A stretch of 64,000 bases of DNA from DASZBX01 sp035943635 (GCA_035943635.1 DASZBX010000080.1:186001-250000); one strand, 5' to 3'. Numbered from the stretch's first letter, positions 1 to 9,107 are shown. A program made the numbers and translations. Notes: generated by a model not told the origin, from the letters alone.

Positions 1-37
1 CGCGAACCGGCCGGTCCGGGCCCGGTCAGGCCACTGA

Positions 38-415
38 TCAGGCGGCCCGGACCTGCGAGTACAGCCGGGTGAACAGGAGTTCGGCGATCGGCTGCACCCG
101 GTGCGCGTGCTCCGGATAGCTGTCGGCCACTTCGTCGAGCAGGAACACGGCCGACTCCACGTACCGGTCCACCACGAGCACGTCGGCGCCCTCGCAGATC
201 CCGGCGAAGGCCGCGGCCACCCGGTCGGCCACCGCGCGCAGGCCCTCCGCGCCGCGCCCGGCCAGGGCCAGCCAGCCGGAGACCGTCCGGGCCTCGGCGC
301 CGGTGAACGTGCACACCCAGCGGAACCCGACCGCCGGCAGGTCGACCGTCCGCTCGCACACCCGGCGCAGCGTGTCGCGTCCCGCGCCGTACCCCGCCTG
401 CCTCTTCTCGTCCAT
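38..415 (-). CDS. hypothetical protein, 125 aa
   Basis: I do not recognise this family. The protein is Ala/Val/Arg-rich and looks soluble and mostly helical. It has no signal peptide, membrane segment or metal-binding motif. Two cysteines flank the centre (in VCTFTG and GICEGA), but they form no known motif. The ATG at 415 is preferred over a GTG two codons upstream because a G-rich stretch lies about 8 bases before it. Codon usage is typical of the region, so it is probably a real gene. It reads away from the next gene across a 300-base gap, so it may share a divergent promoter region with the TPR-like gene at 724. Confidence 0.6.
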   Translation of the reverse strand: MDEKRQAGYGAGRDTLRRVCERTVDLPAVGFRWVCTFTGAEARTVSGWLALAGRGAEGLRAVADRVAAAFAGICEGADVLVVDRYVESAVFLLDEVADSYPEHAHRVQPIAELLFTRLYSQVRAA

Positions 416-723
416 CTGCACAGCCCCCGCTGGTGAGTAGTTGCCAACAGCGTCTCACAGTCCTGCGTTCCATAGTCCGCGGACCGTGCGGCGGCATGGC
501 AACATCAGTATAAGTACGCGTATAGACCGCCTTGCCCGGAGTGGGTCAAGAACGGGTCAAATCTATTCAGCGTTCTACCTTGCCCCGGATCCCCCCTTGC
601 CCGTGGTACACGATCTGTGCATGAATAGTGACCGCCAGTTTGTCCCAGATATCTGATCGACGTCGCCCGGATTCTGCAGGTTGGCGCCAGCCCACCCCGT
701 CTCTACGCAAAGGGCCAAGCCGG
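416..723. promoter_or_regulatory. divergent intergenic region with 11-bp-spaced direct repeats
   Basis: This gap lies between two divergent genes and holds no credible CDS. It has lower GC than its surroundings. It contains two GGGTCAA heptamers at 543-549 and 554-560, exactly 11 bp apart, so they lie on the same face of the helix. An AT-rich patch with the palindrome TACGCGTA lies near 515-525. Heptamers repeated every 11 bp are the usual layout for SARP and PhoP-type regulators, but this sequence matches neither consensus well. No promoter can be fixed with confidence. Confidence 0.35.
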
Positions 724-1683
724 ATGACTCGCAAGGCGGATCGCTACGTCTGGGATCCCGCGGCCGACGACCGCGAACTCGCCCAGGCCTGCATGAGCCT
801 GCGCGGGGGCCGCTTCTTCGAGGCCCGGGCGGTGCTCTCGGCCACCCGCCGCGACTTCGCCCTGCGCGCGCACCGCTCCCTGGTGCTCGCCTCGGTGGCG
901 GCCGACTCGGACGTGATCGAACGCTGGGTCGCCGAGGAGCCGGACCCGGACGCGGTCCTGCTGGCCGCCCGGACCGCCGCGATCCGGGCGCTGCGGGCCG
1001 CGGACCTGCGCGACCCGCGGGCCACCGACCTGGCCGCACTGGCCCAGGCCGGCTGCCTGCGCGCGGCCGACCTGCTGCCGGACGACCCGACCCCCTGGGC
1101 CGCCCTGCTCGCGGTGGCCCGGCTGGAACCGCACAACTACCCCGGCCCGGAGGGCCTGGAGGACGTGCTCGGGCCCTGGGAGGTCATGCGCGAGCTGTGG
1201 TCCCGGGACCCGCTGCACCGCGAGGGCCACCACCGGCTGCTGGCCTACTTCTTCGCCCGCTACGACGGCTCGCACGCGATGATGTGGGACGTGGCCTGGT
1301 GGGTGCGGGCCCGAGCGCCCGCCGGATCCGAACTTCTGCTGCTGCCCCTGGTCGCCCAGGCCGAGCACTACCGCAGCCGGGCCGGCCGGCCCGGCACCCG
1401 GGCGGCCTTCGACTGGGACACCCAGGAGGCGAAGATCCAGGCCGCGGCCGTCTACGACGACTGGTTCCCGCACCGCGACAAGTTCAGCCGGTTCACCCCG
1501 GTGCTCGACCTGTCCTACCTCGGGCACGCCCTGTGCGCCGGCGGCATGTTCCTGGAGGCCCGGCCCGTGCTCCAGGCGATGGGCCCGTACGCGACCACGA
1601 TGCCCTGGTCGCTGTTCGGCGAACCGGCCGAGCACCTGTCCCGGGCCCGCAGCCAGGTCGGGCTGGCCCCGCTCCAGCACTGA
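724..1683 (+). CDS. hypothetical protein with TPR-like helical repeats, 319 aa
   Basis: This is a soluble, Trp- and Ala-rich protein made of consecutive helical segments. They resemble degenerate tetratricopeptide repeats across roughly residues 15-200 (for example LARACMSL-like and HRLLAYFFARYDG-like helices). Similar proteins of unknown function are common in Streptomyces and relatives, but I cannot assign a role. The frame is open upstream to 628. The ATG at 724 is preferred because the residues before it are low-complexity and the recognisable sequence (MTRKADRYVWDP) begins here. It has no signal peptide or catalytic motif. It is followed by a 271-base, C-rich intergenic stretch, so it is probably monocistronic. 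Confidence 0.7.
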   Translation: MTRKADRYVWDPAADDRELAQACMSLRGGRFFEARAVLSATRRDFALRAHRSLVLASVAADSDVIERWVAEEPDPDAVLLAARTAAIRALRAADLRDPRATDLAALAQAGCLRAADLLPDDPTPWAALLAVARLEPHNYPGPEGLEDVLGPWEVMRELWSRDPLHREGHHRLLAYFFARYDGSHAMMWDVAWWVRARAPAGSELLLLPLVAQAEHYRSRAGRPGTRAAFDWDTQEAKIQAAAVYDDWFPHRDKFSRFTPVLDLSYLGHALCAGGMFLEARPVLQAMGPYATTMPWSLFGEPAEHLSRARSQVGLAPLQH

Positions 1684-1954
1684 CCCGCCCGGACGCGAGC
1701 GGCCCGACCAGCCCTCAGGCCCCTTGCACGCTGCGCCGCCCCGCATCAGCACCGCGCACCTTCGTGCGCACGGTCCGGCCGCACCGCCGTTCCCGGTCTC
1801 CACACCGAGGACGACAGCGTCCGTTCCCGAACACTCCCCCGCACCCGCACCCCCACCACCCCGCGCACCACCGGTCGAACTGTCGTTCCCCCGACCGCAT
1901 CCCGCACCTCCACCCGCCCGGGCCGCCTACGCCCGGGTCGACGAAAGGTCCCCC

Positions 1955-3508
1955 ATGTCCCAGACGCGTGACGCGGCGGCCGGACTCCAGAGCGCCGAGG
2001 CGGCCCTGGACGACGACGCCACCCTGCACTCGCTCGGCTATCCACGGGTCCTGACCCGCCGGATGACCCGGTTCGACAACTTCGCCGTCTCCTTCACCAT
2101 CATCAACATCATCGCCGGGGTGTTCACCGGCTTCGGCGCCGGGATGAACGCCGGCGGGCCGCGCTCCCTGATCTGGGGCTGGCTCTTCGTCGCGGCCATG
2201 GTGCTGTTCGTCGGCGCCGCGATGGCAGAGGTCTGCTCCGCCTACCCGACCTCCGGCGCGCTGTACTACTGGTCCGCGAAGCTGGCCAAGCGGCACAACG
2301 CGGCCTGGTCCTGGTTCACCGGCTGGCTCAACTTCGCCGGGCAGATCGGCGGGACCGCGGGCACCGACTTCGGCGCGGCCGGGTTCATCAACGTCTTCAT
2401 CGCGATGGAATGGCCCTCCTACACGCCCACGCCGCGTACCACGCTGCTGATATTCACCGTGGTCCTGCTCCTGCACGCGCTGGCGAACACGTTCACCGTG
2501 CGGCTGGTGGCCATGCTCAACCGGGTCTCGGTCTGGTGGCTGATCGTCGGCGTCGCGGTCATCGTCATCTCCCTGATCTCCATCCCGACCAGGCACGAGC
2601 CGGTGTCCTTCGTCTTCACCCAGTTCCACAACGCCACCGGCATCAGCAACGGCCTGTACGCCGGCCTGCTCGGCCTGCTCACCACCGCCTGGGTGTTCAC
2701 CGGCTTCGACGCCTCGGCGCACATGACCGAGGAGACCAAGTCCGCGGCCCTGTCCGCGCCGCGCGGGATCGTGCGCTCGATCATGTACTCCGGGATCGGC
2801 GGGTTCATCCTGATGCTGGCCCTGGTCTGGTCGATCTCGGACACCTCCACGGCGAACTACGCCAGCGAGTCCACCAGCGGCGAACCGTCCGCGCAGATCC
2901 TGATCGACGCGCTGGGCACCGGCACCGCCAAGCTCCTGCTGCTGATCGTGATCGGCGCCTTGCTGTTCTGCGGCCTTGCCAACCTGACCAGCAACTCCCG
3001 GCAGATCTTCGCCTTCTCCCGGGACGGGGCGATGCCCGGCAGCCGGCTGTGGCACACCGTGAACAAGCGCACCCGGACCCCGGTGAACTCGGTCTGGCTG
3101 GCCGCCTGCTGCGCGTTCGTGCTCACCGTGCCCTCGCTGTGGTCCACCACCGCGTTCGAGGCGATCATCTCGGTGAACGTGATCGGCCTGTTCGGCTCCT
3201 ACGCGATCCCGATCTTCCTGCGCCTGCGGCTGGGCGAGCAGTTCACCCCCGGCCCGTGGAACCTGGGCCGCTACGGTCGCCCGGTCGCCCTGGTCGCGGT
3301 AATCTGGGTCGTCCTGAGCAGCATCCTGTTCATGCTGCCGGAGCAGTACCCGTTCCTGACCGTGTCCAAGTTCAACTTCGCCCCGGTCGCGCTGGGCGTG
3401 GTCCTGGTGGTCGCCGGCTTCTGGTGGTTCATCACGGCCCGCCGCCACTTCCACGGGCCGATCAACTACGGCACCCCCGAAGAACTCGCCGCACAGGAGC
3501 TCGTCTGA
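1955..3508 (+). CDS. APC-superfamily amino acid/amine permease
   Basis: This is a 517-aa integral membrane transporter with about 12 hydrophobic segments and the APC core fold. The helix-1 signature lies around FAVSFTIINIIAGVFTGFG, and PTSGALYYW follows in helix 2-3. The conserved GFDASAHMTEET loop is typical of the amino acid/choline (GABA permease-like) family. The start is the ATG at 1955, with GAAAGG about 7 bases upstream. An open frame extends further upstream but codes for proline-rich low-complexity sequence. The stop overlaps the start of the glutamine-synthetase-like gene (TGATG), so the two are translationally coupled. The permease therefore probably imports the amine or amino acid that the ligase consumes. 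Candidate substrates are polyamines, ethanolamine, GABA or glutamate; the sequence alone cannot decide. Confidence 0.9.
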   Translation: MSQTRDAAAGLQSAEAALDDDATLHSLGYPRVLTRRMTRFDNFAVSFTIINIIAGVFTGFGAGMNAGGPRSLIWGWLFVAAMVLFVGAAMAEVCSAYPTSGALYYWSAKLAKRHNAAWSWFTGWLNFAGQIGGTAGTDFGAAGFINVFIAMEWPSYTPTPRTTLLIFTVVLLLHALANTFTVRLVAMLNRVSVWWLIVGVAVIVISLISIPTRHEPVSFVFTQFHNATGISNGLYAGLLGLLTTAWVFTGFDASAHMTEETKSAALSAPRGIVRSIMYSGIGGFILMLALVWSISDTSTANYASESTSGEPSAQILIDALGTGTAKLLLLIVIGALLFCGLANLTSNSRQIFAFSRDGAMPGSRLWHTVNKRTRTPVNSVWLAACCAFVLTVPSLWSTTAFEAIISVNVIGLFGSYAIPIFLRLRLGEQFTPGPWNLGRYGRPVALVAVIWVVLSSILFMLPEQYPFLTVSKFNFAPVALGVVLVVAGFWWFITARRHFHGPINYGTPEELAAQELV

Positions 3509-4977
3509 TGCCCACGTCCACCCCGGACGCCGCCACCTCACACCCCGGCGCGGCCGACCGCGCCGGGGTGCGCCGCGCCGCGGTCGGCAACGGCCCGGGC
3601 GGCGGCCCGCCGCTGGACCTGGGCCGGCTGCGCGACCAGGTCCGGCAGGGCCGGATCGGCACGGTGCTGCTCGCCCTGCCCGACCTCTACGGCACCCTGC
3701 GCGGCCGGGTCCTGGACGCGGGGTTCTTCCTGGACCAGGCCGAGCGCGGCCTGGACGCGATCGCGTACCTGCTGGCCACCGACCTGGCCATGCGCCCGGT
3801 GCCGGACCTGGCGCTGACCGGCTGGGCGGACGGCTTCCCGGACGTGCGCCTGGTCCCGGACCTGGCCACCCTGCGCCCGGCCGGCTGGCAGCCGGGCAGC
3901 GCGGTCGTCCTGGCCGACATGGCCGCCCACGACGGCGCCGCGGTCCAGGTCGCGCCGCGGCAGGTGCTGCGCCGCCAGCTGGCCCGGCTGGCCGAGCACG
4001 GGCTGACCGCCTCGCTCGGCGTGGAGTCCGAGTGCGCGGCCTACTCGGTCGGGTACGAGCAGGCCCGGGCGGACGGCTACCGCGGCCTGGAGCCGCTGGC
4101 CGGGCACGACACGGCGTTCGCGCTGACCCACGAGCAGCCGCGGCTGGACGCGTTCCTGCGCGAGCTGGCCGAGGTGCTGGCCGCGAGCGCGCTGCCGCTG
4201 GAGGCGCTGAAGATCGACGGCGCGCACGGCCAGATCGAGACCACCTTCCGGCACGCCGAGCCGCTCGCCGCCGCGGACCACCACGTGCTGTACAAGGCGG
4301 CCGCCAAGGCCCTGGGCGCGCGGGCCGGGATCGCGGTGACCTTCATGGCCAAGCCGTTCACCGAGGCCGACGGCGCCTCCTGCCACCTGCACCTGTCGCT
4401 GGCGGACCGGTCCGGCCAGGCCCTGTTCGAGCTCGAACACGGCGGCCCGGGCAAGCTCGGCGGGCAGGCGATCGCCGGCTGCCTGGCCGCGCTCGGTGAC
4501 TTCGCGCCCTTCTACGCGCCCGCGGTCAACTCGTACAAGCGGTTCCGGCCGTACTCGTGGGCGCCGGGCCAGCTGGACTTCGGGATCGACAACCGCACCT
4601 GCGCGCTGCGGCTGACCGGCCGCGGCCCGGACTCCCGGGTCGAGTGCCGGCTGCCCGGCGCGGACGCGAACCCGTACCTGGCCGCGGCCGCGCTGATCGC
4701 GGCGATCCTGCACGGGATCGAGAACGGCAGGTCGCTGGAGACCGCTCCGGTGGTCGGCAACGCGTACCAGTACGCCGCCGACAATCCGCAGTCCGCGAAC
4801 CCGCTGCCGGCCAACCTGGCCGAGGCGGCCCGCCGGTTCCGGGGCAGCGCCGCGGCCCGGGCGGCGTTCGGCGACGAGGTGGTCGACCACTACGCCCAGG
4901 TGGCGGTGCACGAGGCGCAGCAGCACGACCTGAACGTCACCGATCTGGAGCGCGCGTACGGCTTCACCCGCGCCTGA
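3508..4977 (+). CDS. glutamine synthetase-family gamma-glutamyl ligase
   Basis: This 489-aa glutamine synthetase-fold enzyme has an N-terminal beta-grasp domain and a C-terminal catalytic domain. Visible motifs are the metal-binding Glu pair in GVESECAAY (around residue 172), KIDGAHGQIE, the VTFMAKP nucleotide loop, the SCHLHLS strand, and the glutamate-binding block starting NSYKR near residue 340. Assimilatory GlnA normally has NHxSxE-type and adenylylation motifs that differ here. With the coupled permease, this suggests a catabolic gamma-glutamylation enzyme of the GlnA3/GlnA4/PuuA kind, acting on polyamines, ethanolamine or another amine. That is inference from context. The other enzymes of a Puu-like pathway (oxidase, dehydrogenase, hydrolase) are not nearby. 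Confidence 0.85.
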   Translation: MPTSTPDAATSHPGAADRAGVRRAAVGNGPGGGPPLDLGRLRDQVRQGRIGTVLLALPDLYGTLRGRVLDAGFFLDQAERGLDAIAYLLATDLAMRPVPDLALTGWADGFPDVRLVPDLATLRPAGWQPGSAVVLADMAAHDGAAVQVAPRQVLRRQLARLAEHGLTASLGVESECAAYSVGYEQARADGYRGLEPLAGHDTAFALTHEQPRLDAFLRELAEVLAASALPLEALKIDGAHGQIETTFRHAEPLAAADHHVLYKAAAKALGARAGIAVTFMAKPFTEADGASCHLHLSLADRSGQALFELEHGGPGKLGGQAIAGCLAALGDFAPFYAPAVNSYKRFRPYSWAPGQLDFGIDNRTCALRLTGRGPDSRVECRLPGADANPYLAAAALIAAILHGIENGRSLETAPVVGNAYQYAADNPQSANPLPANLAEAARRFRGSAAARAAFGDEVVDHYAQVAVHEAQQHDLNVTDLERAYGFTRA

Positions 4978-5047
4978 CCCGGTCGCCCGGCGGCCCCGCG
5001 AGACGGCCCGCGTCCGGCCAACCTCGGCGGATACTATGCTCGCGGCT

Positions 5048-5623
5048 ATGAGCGAGATAGCCGGAGGGGCCGCCGAGCCGGACAGCGGGTCGGGCGCTGG
5101 GCCCGACGGCACCGGACCAGACGGCGTCGAACTGGGCCGCATCGGGTCGGAAGCCGAGCCGGAGGTCTGGCAGACGATCGCCTCGGCCAAGCTCGCGCTG
5201 ACCTTCCGGATCCGGACCGCGGTGCTACCGGTCATCGCCGTCGTCGTGGCTGTTGTGCTGAGCATGCAGCACGAAACGGTGATCGGGATCGTCGTCGCGG
5301 CCGCCGCGATCGTGCTCTACGGGACGATGTGGGTGACGTACGGCCGCCGGGCGCGCAGCTGGCGTTACCGCGAGCGGGCCGACGACCTGCTGATCGACCA
5401 CGGACTGATGTTCCGCAAGCAGGTCGTGGTGCCGTACGGCCGGATGCAGTTCGTCGACGTCAAGGTGGATCCGCTCGACCGGATCCTCGGCATAGCGACC
5501 GTCCAGCTGCACACCGCTGCGGCCGCCACCGACGCCCGGATCCCCGGTCTCGTGCCGGAACAGGCGCAGCAGCTGCGCGACCGGCTCGCCGAGCTCGGCC
5601 AGGCGCGGATGTCCGGCCTGTGA
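5048..5623 (+). CDS. bacterial PH-domain membrane protein (YdbS-like)
   Basis: This 191-aa protein has an acidic/glycine-rich cytoplasmic N-terminus (residues 1-45). Two adjacent transmembrane segments follow at about residues 57-100, then one bacterial pleckstrin-homology (DUF304, bPH2) domain from about residue 110 to the end. The domain contains DDLLIDHGLMFRKQVVVPYGRMQFVDV and the typical DPLDRILGIATVQLHTA stretch. The GTGA overlap with the next gene, which carries three more such domains, marks a YdbS/YdbT-type pair. In Bacillus these membrane proteins protect against certain antimicrobials. A TACTAT -10-like box lies 10 bases before the ATG, so the transcript may have little or no leader. 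Confidence 0.85.
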   Translation: MSEIAGGAAEPDSGSGAGPDGTGPDGVELGRIGSEAEPEVWQTIASAKLALTFRIRTAVLPVIAVVVAVVLSMQHETVIGIVVAAAAIVLYGTMWVTYGRRARSWRYRERADDLLIDHGLMFRKQVVVPYGRMQFVDVKVDPLDRILGIATVQLHTAAAATDARIPGLVPEQAQQLRDRLAELGQARMSGL

Positions 5624-7287
5624 CAGCCCCCAGCACCGATCAGCCGGGCCCGGAACAACCCGCCGCAGAACCGCTCGAACCCCTCGAACCGCCCGGGCCG
5701 TCTGGACTGCCCGGACCTCCCGGACCACGCCCACCGGACACCCTGCCGTCCTCCGCCGCCGCACCGGCCGACTCCCCCGCCGACTCGTCTCCCGACGACC
5801 CTGCCGACCCCCTGAACGAGTGGGCCACCCCGCGCCGCCTGCACCCGCTGTCCATCGTGGTGCACCTGACCAAGCTCCTGCCCCGGCTGCTGCCGATCAT
5901 CCTGATCGCCCTCCTCGGCGGCCGCTCTTTCGACCGCAGCAACACGGTCAGCACCGGGATCAGCGCGGTGGTGCTGGGCGGCGGCGGCTTCCTGGTCTGG
6001 CTGCGCACCAAGTTCTCGGTCTCCGGCACCGAACTGCGGATGGACTCCGGAATCCTGGCCCGGCGCAGCCGCACCGCGAGCTTCGACCGGATCCAGACCA
6101 TCGACGTCAACCAGCAGCTGGTCGCCCGGATGTTCGGCCTGGCCGAACTGCGGGTGCAGGTGGCCGGCGGCAAGGAGGGCCACTTCCTGCTCGCCTGCCT
6201 GCCGCAGGGGGAGGCGGCCCGGCTGCGGGCCCTGCTGCTCGGGCAGGTCGGCCTCGATCCGGGCGCGCAGGACCCCCTCGGGCGCACGGTCGACGTCGGC
6301 CACGTCCTCGCGCACATCCGCGGCCAGGGCCCGACCACCGACTCGGCCGCTTCGACCGCCTCCGCTACCGCCGAGATTCCGGCCGCCCGCTCCCCCTTCG
6401 CGTCGGCCGCTGCGCCCTACCAGCGCGGCATCCCGTTCGGCATCGAGGCCGACGAGTGGCCGATGGTCCTCGTCCCGAACGGCCGGTTCATCGGCGCGCA
6501 GTTCCTGTCCCTGGCGGTCTGGTTCGCCACCCTCGTCTCGCTCGCCCTGATCGTCACCATCGTCCTGACCGGCCCGGACTCGGCCGGCGCGCTGATCCCG
6601 GTGCTGCTCGTCCCGGCCGGCTACCTCGCCGACCGGTTCCAGCGGTACTTCGGCGCGACCCTGTCGGTCTCCGCGGACGGCCTGCGGCTGCGGCACGGCC
6701 TGGTCAACCGCTTCGCCCAGACCATCCCGCGCGGCCGGGTGCAGGCGTACCTGATCCGGGAGCCGCTGCTGTGGCGGCTGTGCGGCTTCGCCCAGGTCAA
6801 GCTGAACGTGGCCGGGTACGCCGACGGCGGGGGCGGGCGCGGGGAGTCGGGCCAGCGCAACACCTCGGTGCTGTTGCCGGTCGTCCCGCGCGAGGAGGCC
6901 TTCGCGCTGCTCGGCCACCTGGTCGGCAGCGACCTGCGCACGATGGCCGACCGGCTCAGCCCCGCGCCCGAGCGCGCCTTCTACCGGTCCGGGCCGTGGC
7001 GCCGCGGCTACGGTTTCGCCGCCGACGACCGGGTGCTGCTCACCCGTTCGGGTCTGCTCCACCGCAGTCACGCGATCGTGCCGCACGGCAAGGTCCAGTC
7101 GATGCACCTGGTGCAGGGACCGTGGCAGCGCGCACTGGGCCTGAGCACGGTGAAACTGCACTCCACCCGCGGTCCGGTCCGGATCCTGCTCAAGCAGCGG
7201 GACGCGGCCGAGGCCGAGCGCTTCCTGACCGAGCAGGCCGCCCGCTCGGCCGCGCACCGCCGCGCCGAGTCGGCCGGACCGGGTTAG
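5620..7287 (+). CDS. multi-PH-domain membrane protein (YdbT-like)
   Basis: This 555-aa partner of the preceding gene starts at a GTG that overlaps its stop codon. A Pro/Ser-rich cytosolic tail (residues 1-65) precedes a first pair of membrane segments (about 80-130) and a bPH2 domain (about 135-200, LRMDSGILARRSRTASFDRIQTIDV). A linker and a second membrane pair follow (about 305-345). Two further PH-like domains contain LRLRHGLVNRFAQTIPRGRVQA and LLTRSGLLHRSHAIVPHGKVQSMHL. Repeated PH-like domains with the recurring R.Q/V...D logic are characteristic of YdbT. It probably forms a hetero-complex with the upstream protein in the membrane. Its molecular activity is unknown in any system I can name with certainty. 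Confidence 0.85.
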   Translation: MTAPSTDQPGPEQPAAEPLEPLEPPGPSGLPGPPGPRPPDTLPSSAAAPADSPADSSPDDPADPLNEWATPRRLHPLSIVVHLTKLLPRLLPIILIALLGGRSFDRSNTVSTGISAVVLGGGGFLVWLRTKFSVSGTELRMDSGILARRSRTASFDRIQTIDVNQQLVARMFGLAELRVQVAGGKEGHFLLACLPQGEAARLRALLLGQVGLDPGAQDPLGRTVDVGHVLAHIRGQGPTTDSAASTASATAEIPAARSPFASAAAPYQRGIPFGIEADEWPMVLVPNGRFIGAQFLSLAVWFATLVSLALIVTIVLTGPDSAGALIPVLLVPAGYLADRFQRYFGATLSVSADGLRLRHGLVNRFAQTIPRGRVQAYLIREPLLWRLCGFAQVKLNVAGYADGGGGRGESGQRNTSVLLPVVPREEAFALLGHLVGSDLRTMADRLSPAPERAFYRSGPWRRGYGFAADDRVLLTRSGLLHRSHAIVPHGKVQSMHLVQGPWQRALGLSTVKLHSTRGPVRILLKQRDAAEAERFLTEQAARSAAHRRAESAGPG

Positions 7288-7337
7288 TTTGCCTAGGGGC
7301 TATCCCGCACGACTATGCACCGGACCCGGAGAACGAG

Positions 7338-7640
7338 ATGTCGCTGAACCAGGAAGAACTGAACCGCACCCGCGCGGAGCTGCAAGCCAACTTCGAGCTG
7401 TCCGGGGTGACCCTGGACGACCTGCGGGACGATCTAGATTTCAGCACCGAGCAGCTCACGGACACCCTCGCCATGGACGGCGGCTCGAAGCCGGAGGACG
7501 TCTGGCTGCTGCGCGACCACCTGGAGGACCTGGTCCGGGACGAGGGCCGCACGCCCGTGCCCTACACGGTCCTGACCGAGGGCGCCCGCGCGGCCGCCTC
7601 GGTCTGGTTCCCGCTGGCCCAGGCCCCGGCCCGCCGATAA
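7338..7640 (+). CDS. DUF2316 family protein, 100 aa
   Basis: This small soluble protein begins MSLNQEELNRTRAELQANF. It continues with LSGVTLDDLRDDL and SKPEDVWLLRDHLED. This pattern matches the DUF2316 family, whose members look like a helix-turn-helix-type unit (SGVTLDDLRDDLDFSTEQL reads as a helix-turn-helix) followed by a short tail. No biochemical function is established to my knowledge. The ATG is preceded by GGAGAACGAG as ribosome binding site. It lies 50 bases after the PH-domain operon in the same direction and may be cotranscribed. It converges on the TetR gene, with only 14 bases between the stop codons. Confidence 0.8.
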   Translation: MSLNQEELNRTRAELQANFELSGVTLDDLRDDLDFSTEQLTDTLAMDGGSKPEDVWLLRDHLEDLVRDEGRTPVPYTVLTEGARAAASVWFPLAQAPARR

Positions 7641-7654
7641 CCCTCGCCGGACCG

Positions 7655-8350
7655 TCAGGGCAGCTCAGCGGCCCACAGGTGCGAGCGGCCGATGTCCACG
7701 GCCGGGAGCGGCGCCGCGACGAGCTGCTGCGCCCGGTCCAGGTCCACGCCGAGGCCGAGCAGCACGGCGCGGGTCACGTCCTCGGCGTAGCCGGGTCCGC
7801 CGTAGCCTTCGCAGACCGTCTGGATGGCGTGGATTCCCGTGCCCAGCACCAGATCGAGCCCGACTCTCTGGTTGGCGAGGGTGAAGTCCCCGGACGCCAT
7901 GCCGTCGGCCAGGGTCTCCACCGCGCTGCGGTAGGTGTCCTCGCCGAAGGGCTGCTGGCCGTTGACGCCGAGGTTGACCATCGCCCAGCCCCAGTGATGG
8001 TCGCGTTCAGCCTTGCGGACGTACACCCGAACGGCCCAGCAGGTCCGGGTGACCGGATCGGGGGCTTCGGCGACGGCGACGTTCAGGCCGTGGTTGAGCT
8101 CGTAGGCCATCACGTCGAGCAGCTGCGCGCGGCTGTCGAAGTAGTTGTAGAACGTGCCGCGGCCTGTTCCGGCCTCCTTGACGATGTCGTCGATCTGGGT
8201 GTTCCACCCGTCCTGCCGGCCCAGCAGCGCGAAGGTCGCGCGCAGCAGGCGCTGGCGGGTCCGGGCGCGCTTGCGCTCGGCTTGCGCGGCACGCGGGTTG
8301 GCCGCCGCGTCGCCGGAACCGGGGGCCGGATCGGCTGCGGCGTCAGTCAT
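7655..8350 (-). CDS. TetR/AcrR family transcriptional regulator
   Basis: This 231-aa repressor has a charged N-terminal tail (residues 1-28) and then the TetR DNA-binding domain. The helix-turn-helix lies around residues 55-75 (QIDDIVKEAGTGRGTFYNYF), followed by a divergent helical ligand domain. Its start overlaps the end of the alpha/beta hydrolase gene by 8 bases. It is therefore the last gene of the leftward set NTF2-like, dioxygenase, hydrolase, TetR. Adjacent TetR proteins often control their own pathway. The twin palindrome at 10965-10997, in front of the first gene of the set, is the obvious candidate target. That pairing is inference. Confidence 0.9.
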   Translation of the reverse strand: MTDAAADPAPGSGDAAANPRAAQAERKRARTRQRLLRATFALLGRQDGWNTQIDDIVKEAGTGRGTFYNYFDSRAQLLDVMAYELNHGLNVAVAEAPDPVTRTCWAVRVYVRKAERDHHWGWAMVNLGVNGQQPFGEDTYRSAVETLADGMASGDFTLANQRVGLDLVLGTGIHAIQTVCEGYGGPGYAEDVTRAVLLGLGVDLDRAQQLVAAPLPAVDIGRSHLWAAELP

Positions 8351-9107
8351 GAGCGGCAGCCGTCAGGAAGGCCAGCGCCGAGCGCTGGAACCGCGGATCG
8401 GCGGGAAGGCCGAGGTGGCCGACGCCCGGCAGCACTTCGGAGCGGACCGCGCTCAGCGCGTCGGCCAGCCGGCCGATCGGCTGGGCGACGGTGTCCTGGT
8501 CACCGGCGATCAGCAGCACCGGGCAGGTGACGGCGGCCAGCCGGTCCGGGGTCAGGACCGGGTTGGGCGCCCGGCGCAGGACCGCGGCCACCGCCCGCGG
8601 GTCGTTCCCGGCGTCGATCGCGGACCGGGCCAGTTCGCGCAGCATCGGCGGCGCGGACGCGGCGGTCTCGTCGTCCGCTTCGAGCACGGCCGCCAACTCG
8701 GCGCCGAGCCGCTCGGGCGCGAACGCGTTGGCGCCGAGCCCGCCCAGCACGAGCCGGCCGAACCGGGCGCCGTCGCGGCAGGCGAGCTCCAGCAGCAGCT
8801 TGGCCCCGAGCGAGAACCCGACCGCGTCCACCGGGTTGCTGAGGTCGTGGCCCTGCTCGGAGAGGGCGAGAGCGAGGCCGGAGGCCAGATCGGCGTAGGC
8901 GGACGGGTCGTGGGGCTGGGGATGCGGGCCGTGTCCCGGCAGGTCAATCGGTATCACCGGCCGGCCGAGCGCCGCGCCCGCTTTTGCCCATCCAGCGGCG
9001 TTCCAGGTGGACTCGAAGCTGCCGCCCCACCCGTGGACCAGCACGATCGGGACCGCGCCGCCGGGGCCGACGGCCGGAACCGGCGTCGGGAGTGCTGGGC
9101 CGTCCAC
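8343..9107 (-). CDS. alpha/beta hydrolase, candidate C-C bond (meta-cleavage product) hydrolase
   Basis: This 254-aa alpha/beta hydrolase has an oxyanion motif VHGWGGS (24-30) and a nucleophile elbow GFSLGA with Ser99. An acid residue sits in AGDQDTV (Asp203 or Asp205) and the catalytic His is His231 in GVGHLG. The start is a GTG with AGAGGA upstream. It lies downstream of, and in the same direction as, an MhpB-like ring-cleavage dioxygenase. In the Mhp pathway the next step is the hydrolase MhpC, so a meta-cleavage-product hydrolase is the most economical reading. The nucleophile elbow differs from the GNSMGG usual in that subgroup, so another ester or lactone substrate is possible. It overlaps the TetR gene by 8 bases. 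Confidence 0.75.
   Translation of the reverse strand: MDGPALPTPVPAVGPGGAVPIVLVHGWGGSFESTWNAAGWAKAGAALGRPVIPIDLPGHGPHPQPHDPSAYADLASGLALALSEQGHDLSNPVDAVGFSLGAKLLLELACRDGARFGRLVLGGLGANAFAPERLGAELAAVLEADDETAASAPPMLRELARSAIDAGNDPRAVAAVLRRAPNPVLTPDRLAAVTCPVLLIAGDQDTVAQPIGRLADALSAVRSEVLPGVGHLGLPADPRFQRSALAFLTAAAHD

Noticed and set aside
543..560. PHO box or SARP site
   Set aside because: The 11-bp spacing fits, but GGGTCAA does not match the GTTCACC PHO-box unit, and no SARP gene is present. Kept only as an unassigned direct repeat.
1684..1954. N-terminal extension of the permease in the C-rich stretch upstream
   Set aside because: The frame is open but codes for Pro/Ala/His-rich low-complexity sequence, whereas a good ribosome binding site and the family start support the ATG at 1955.
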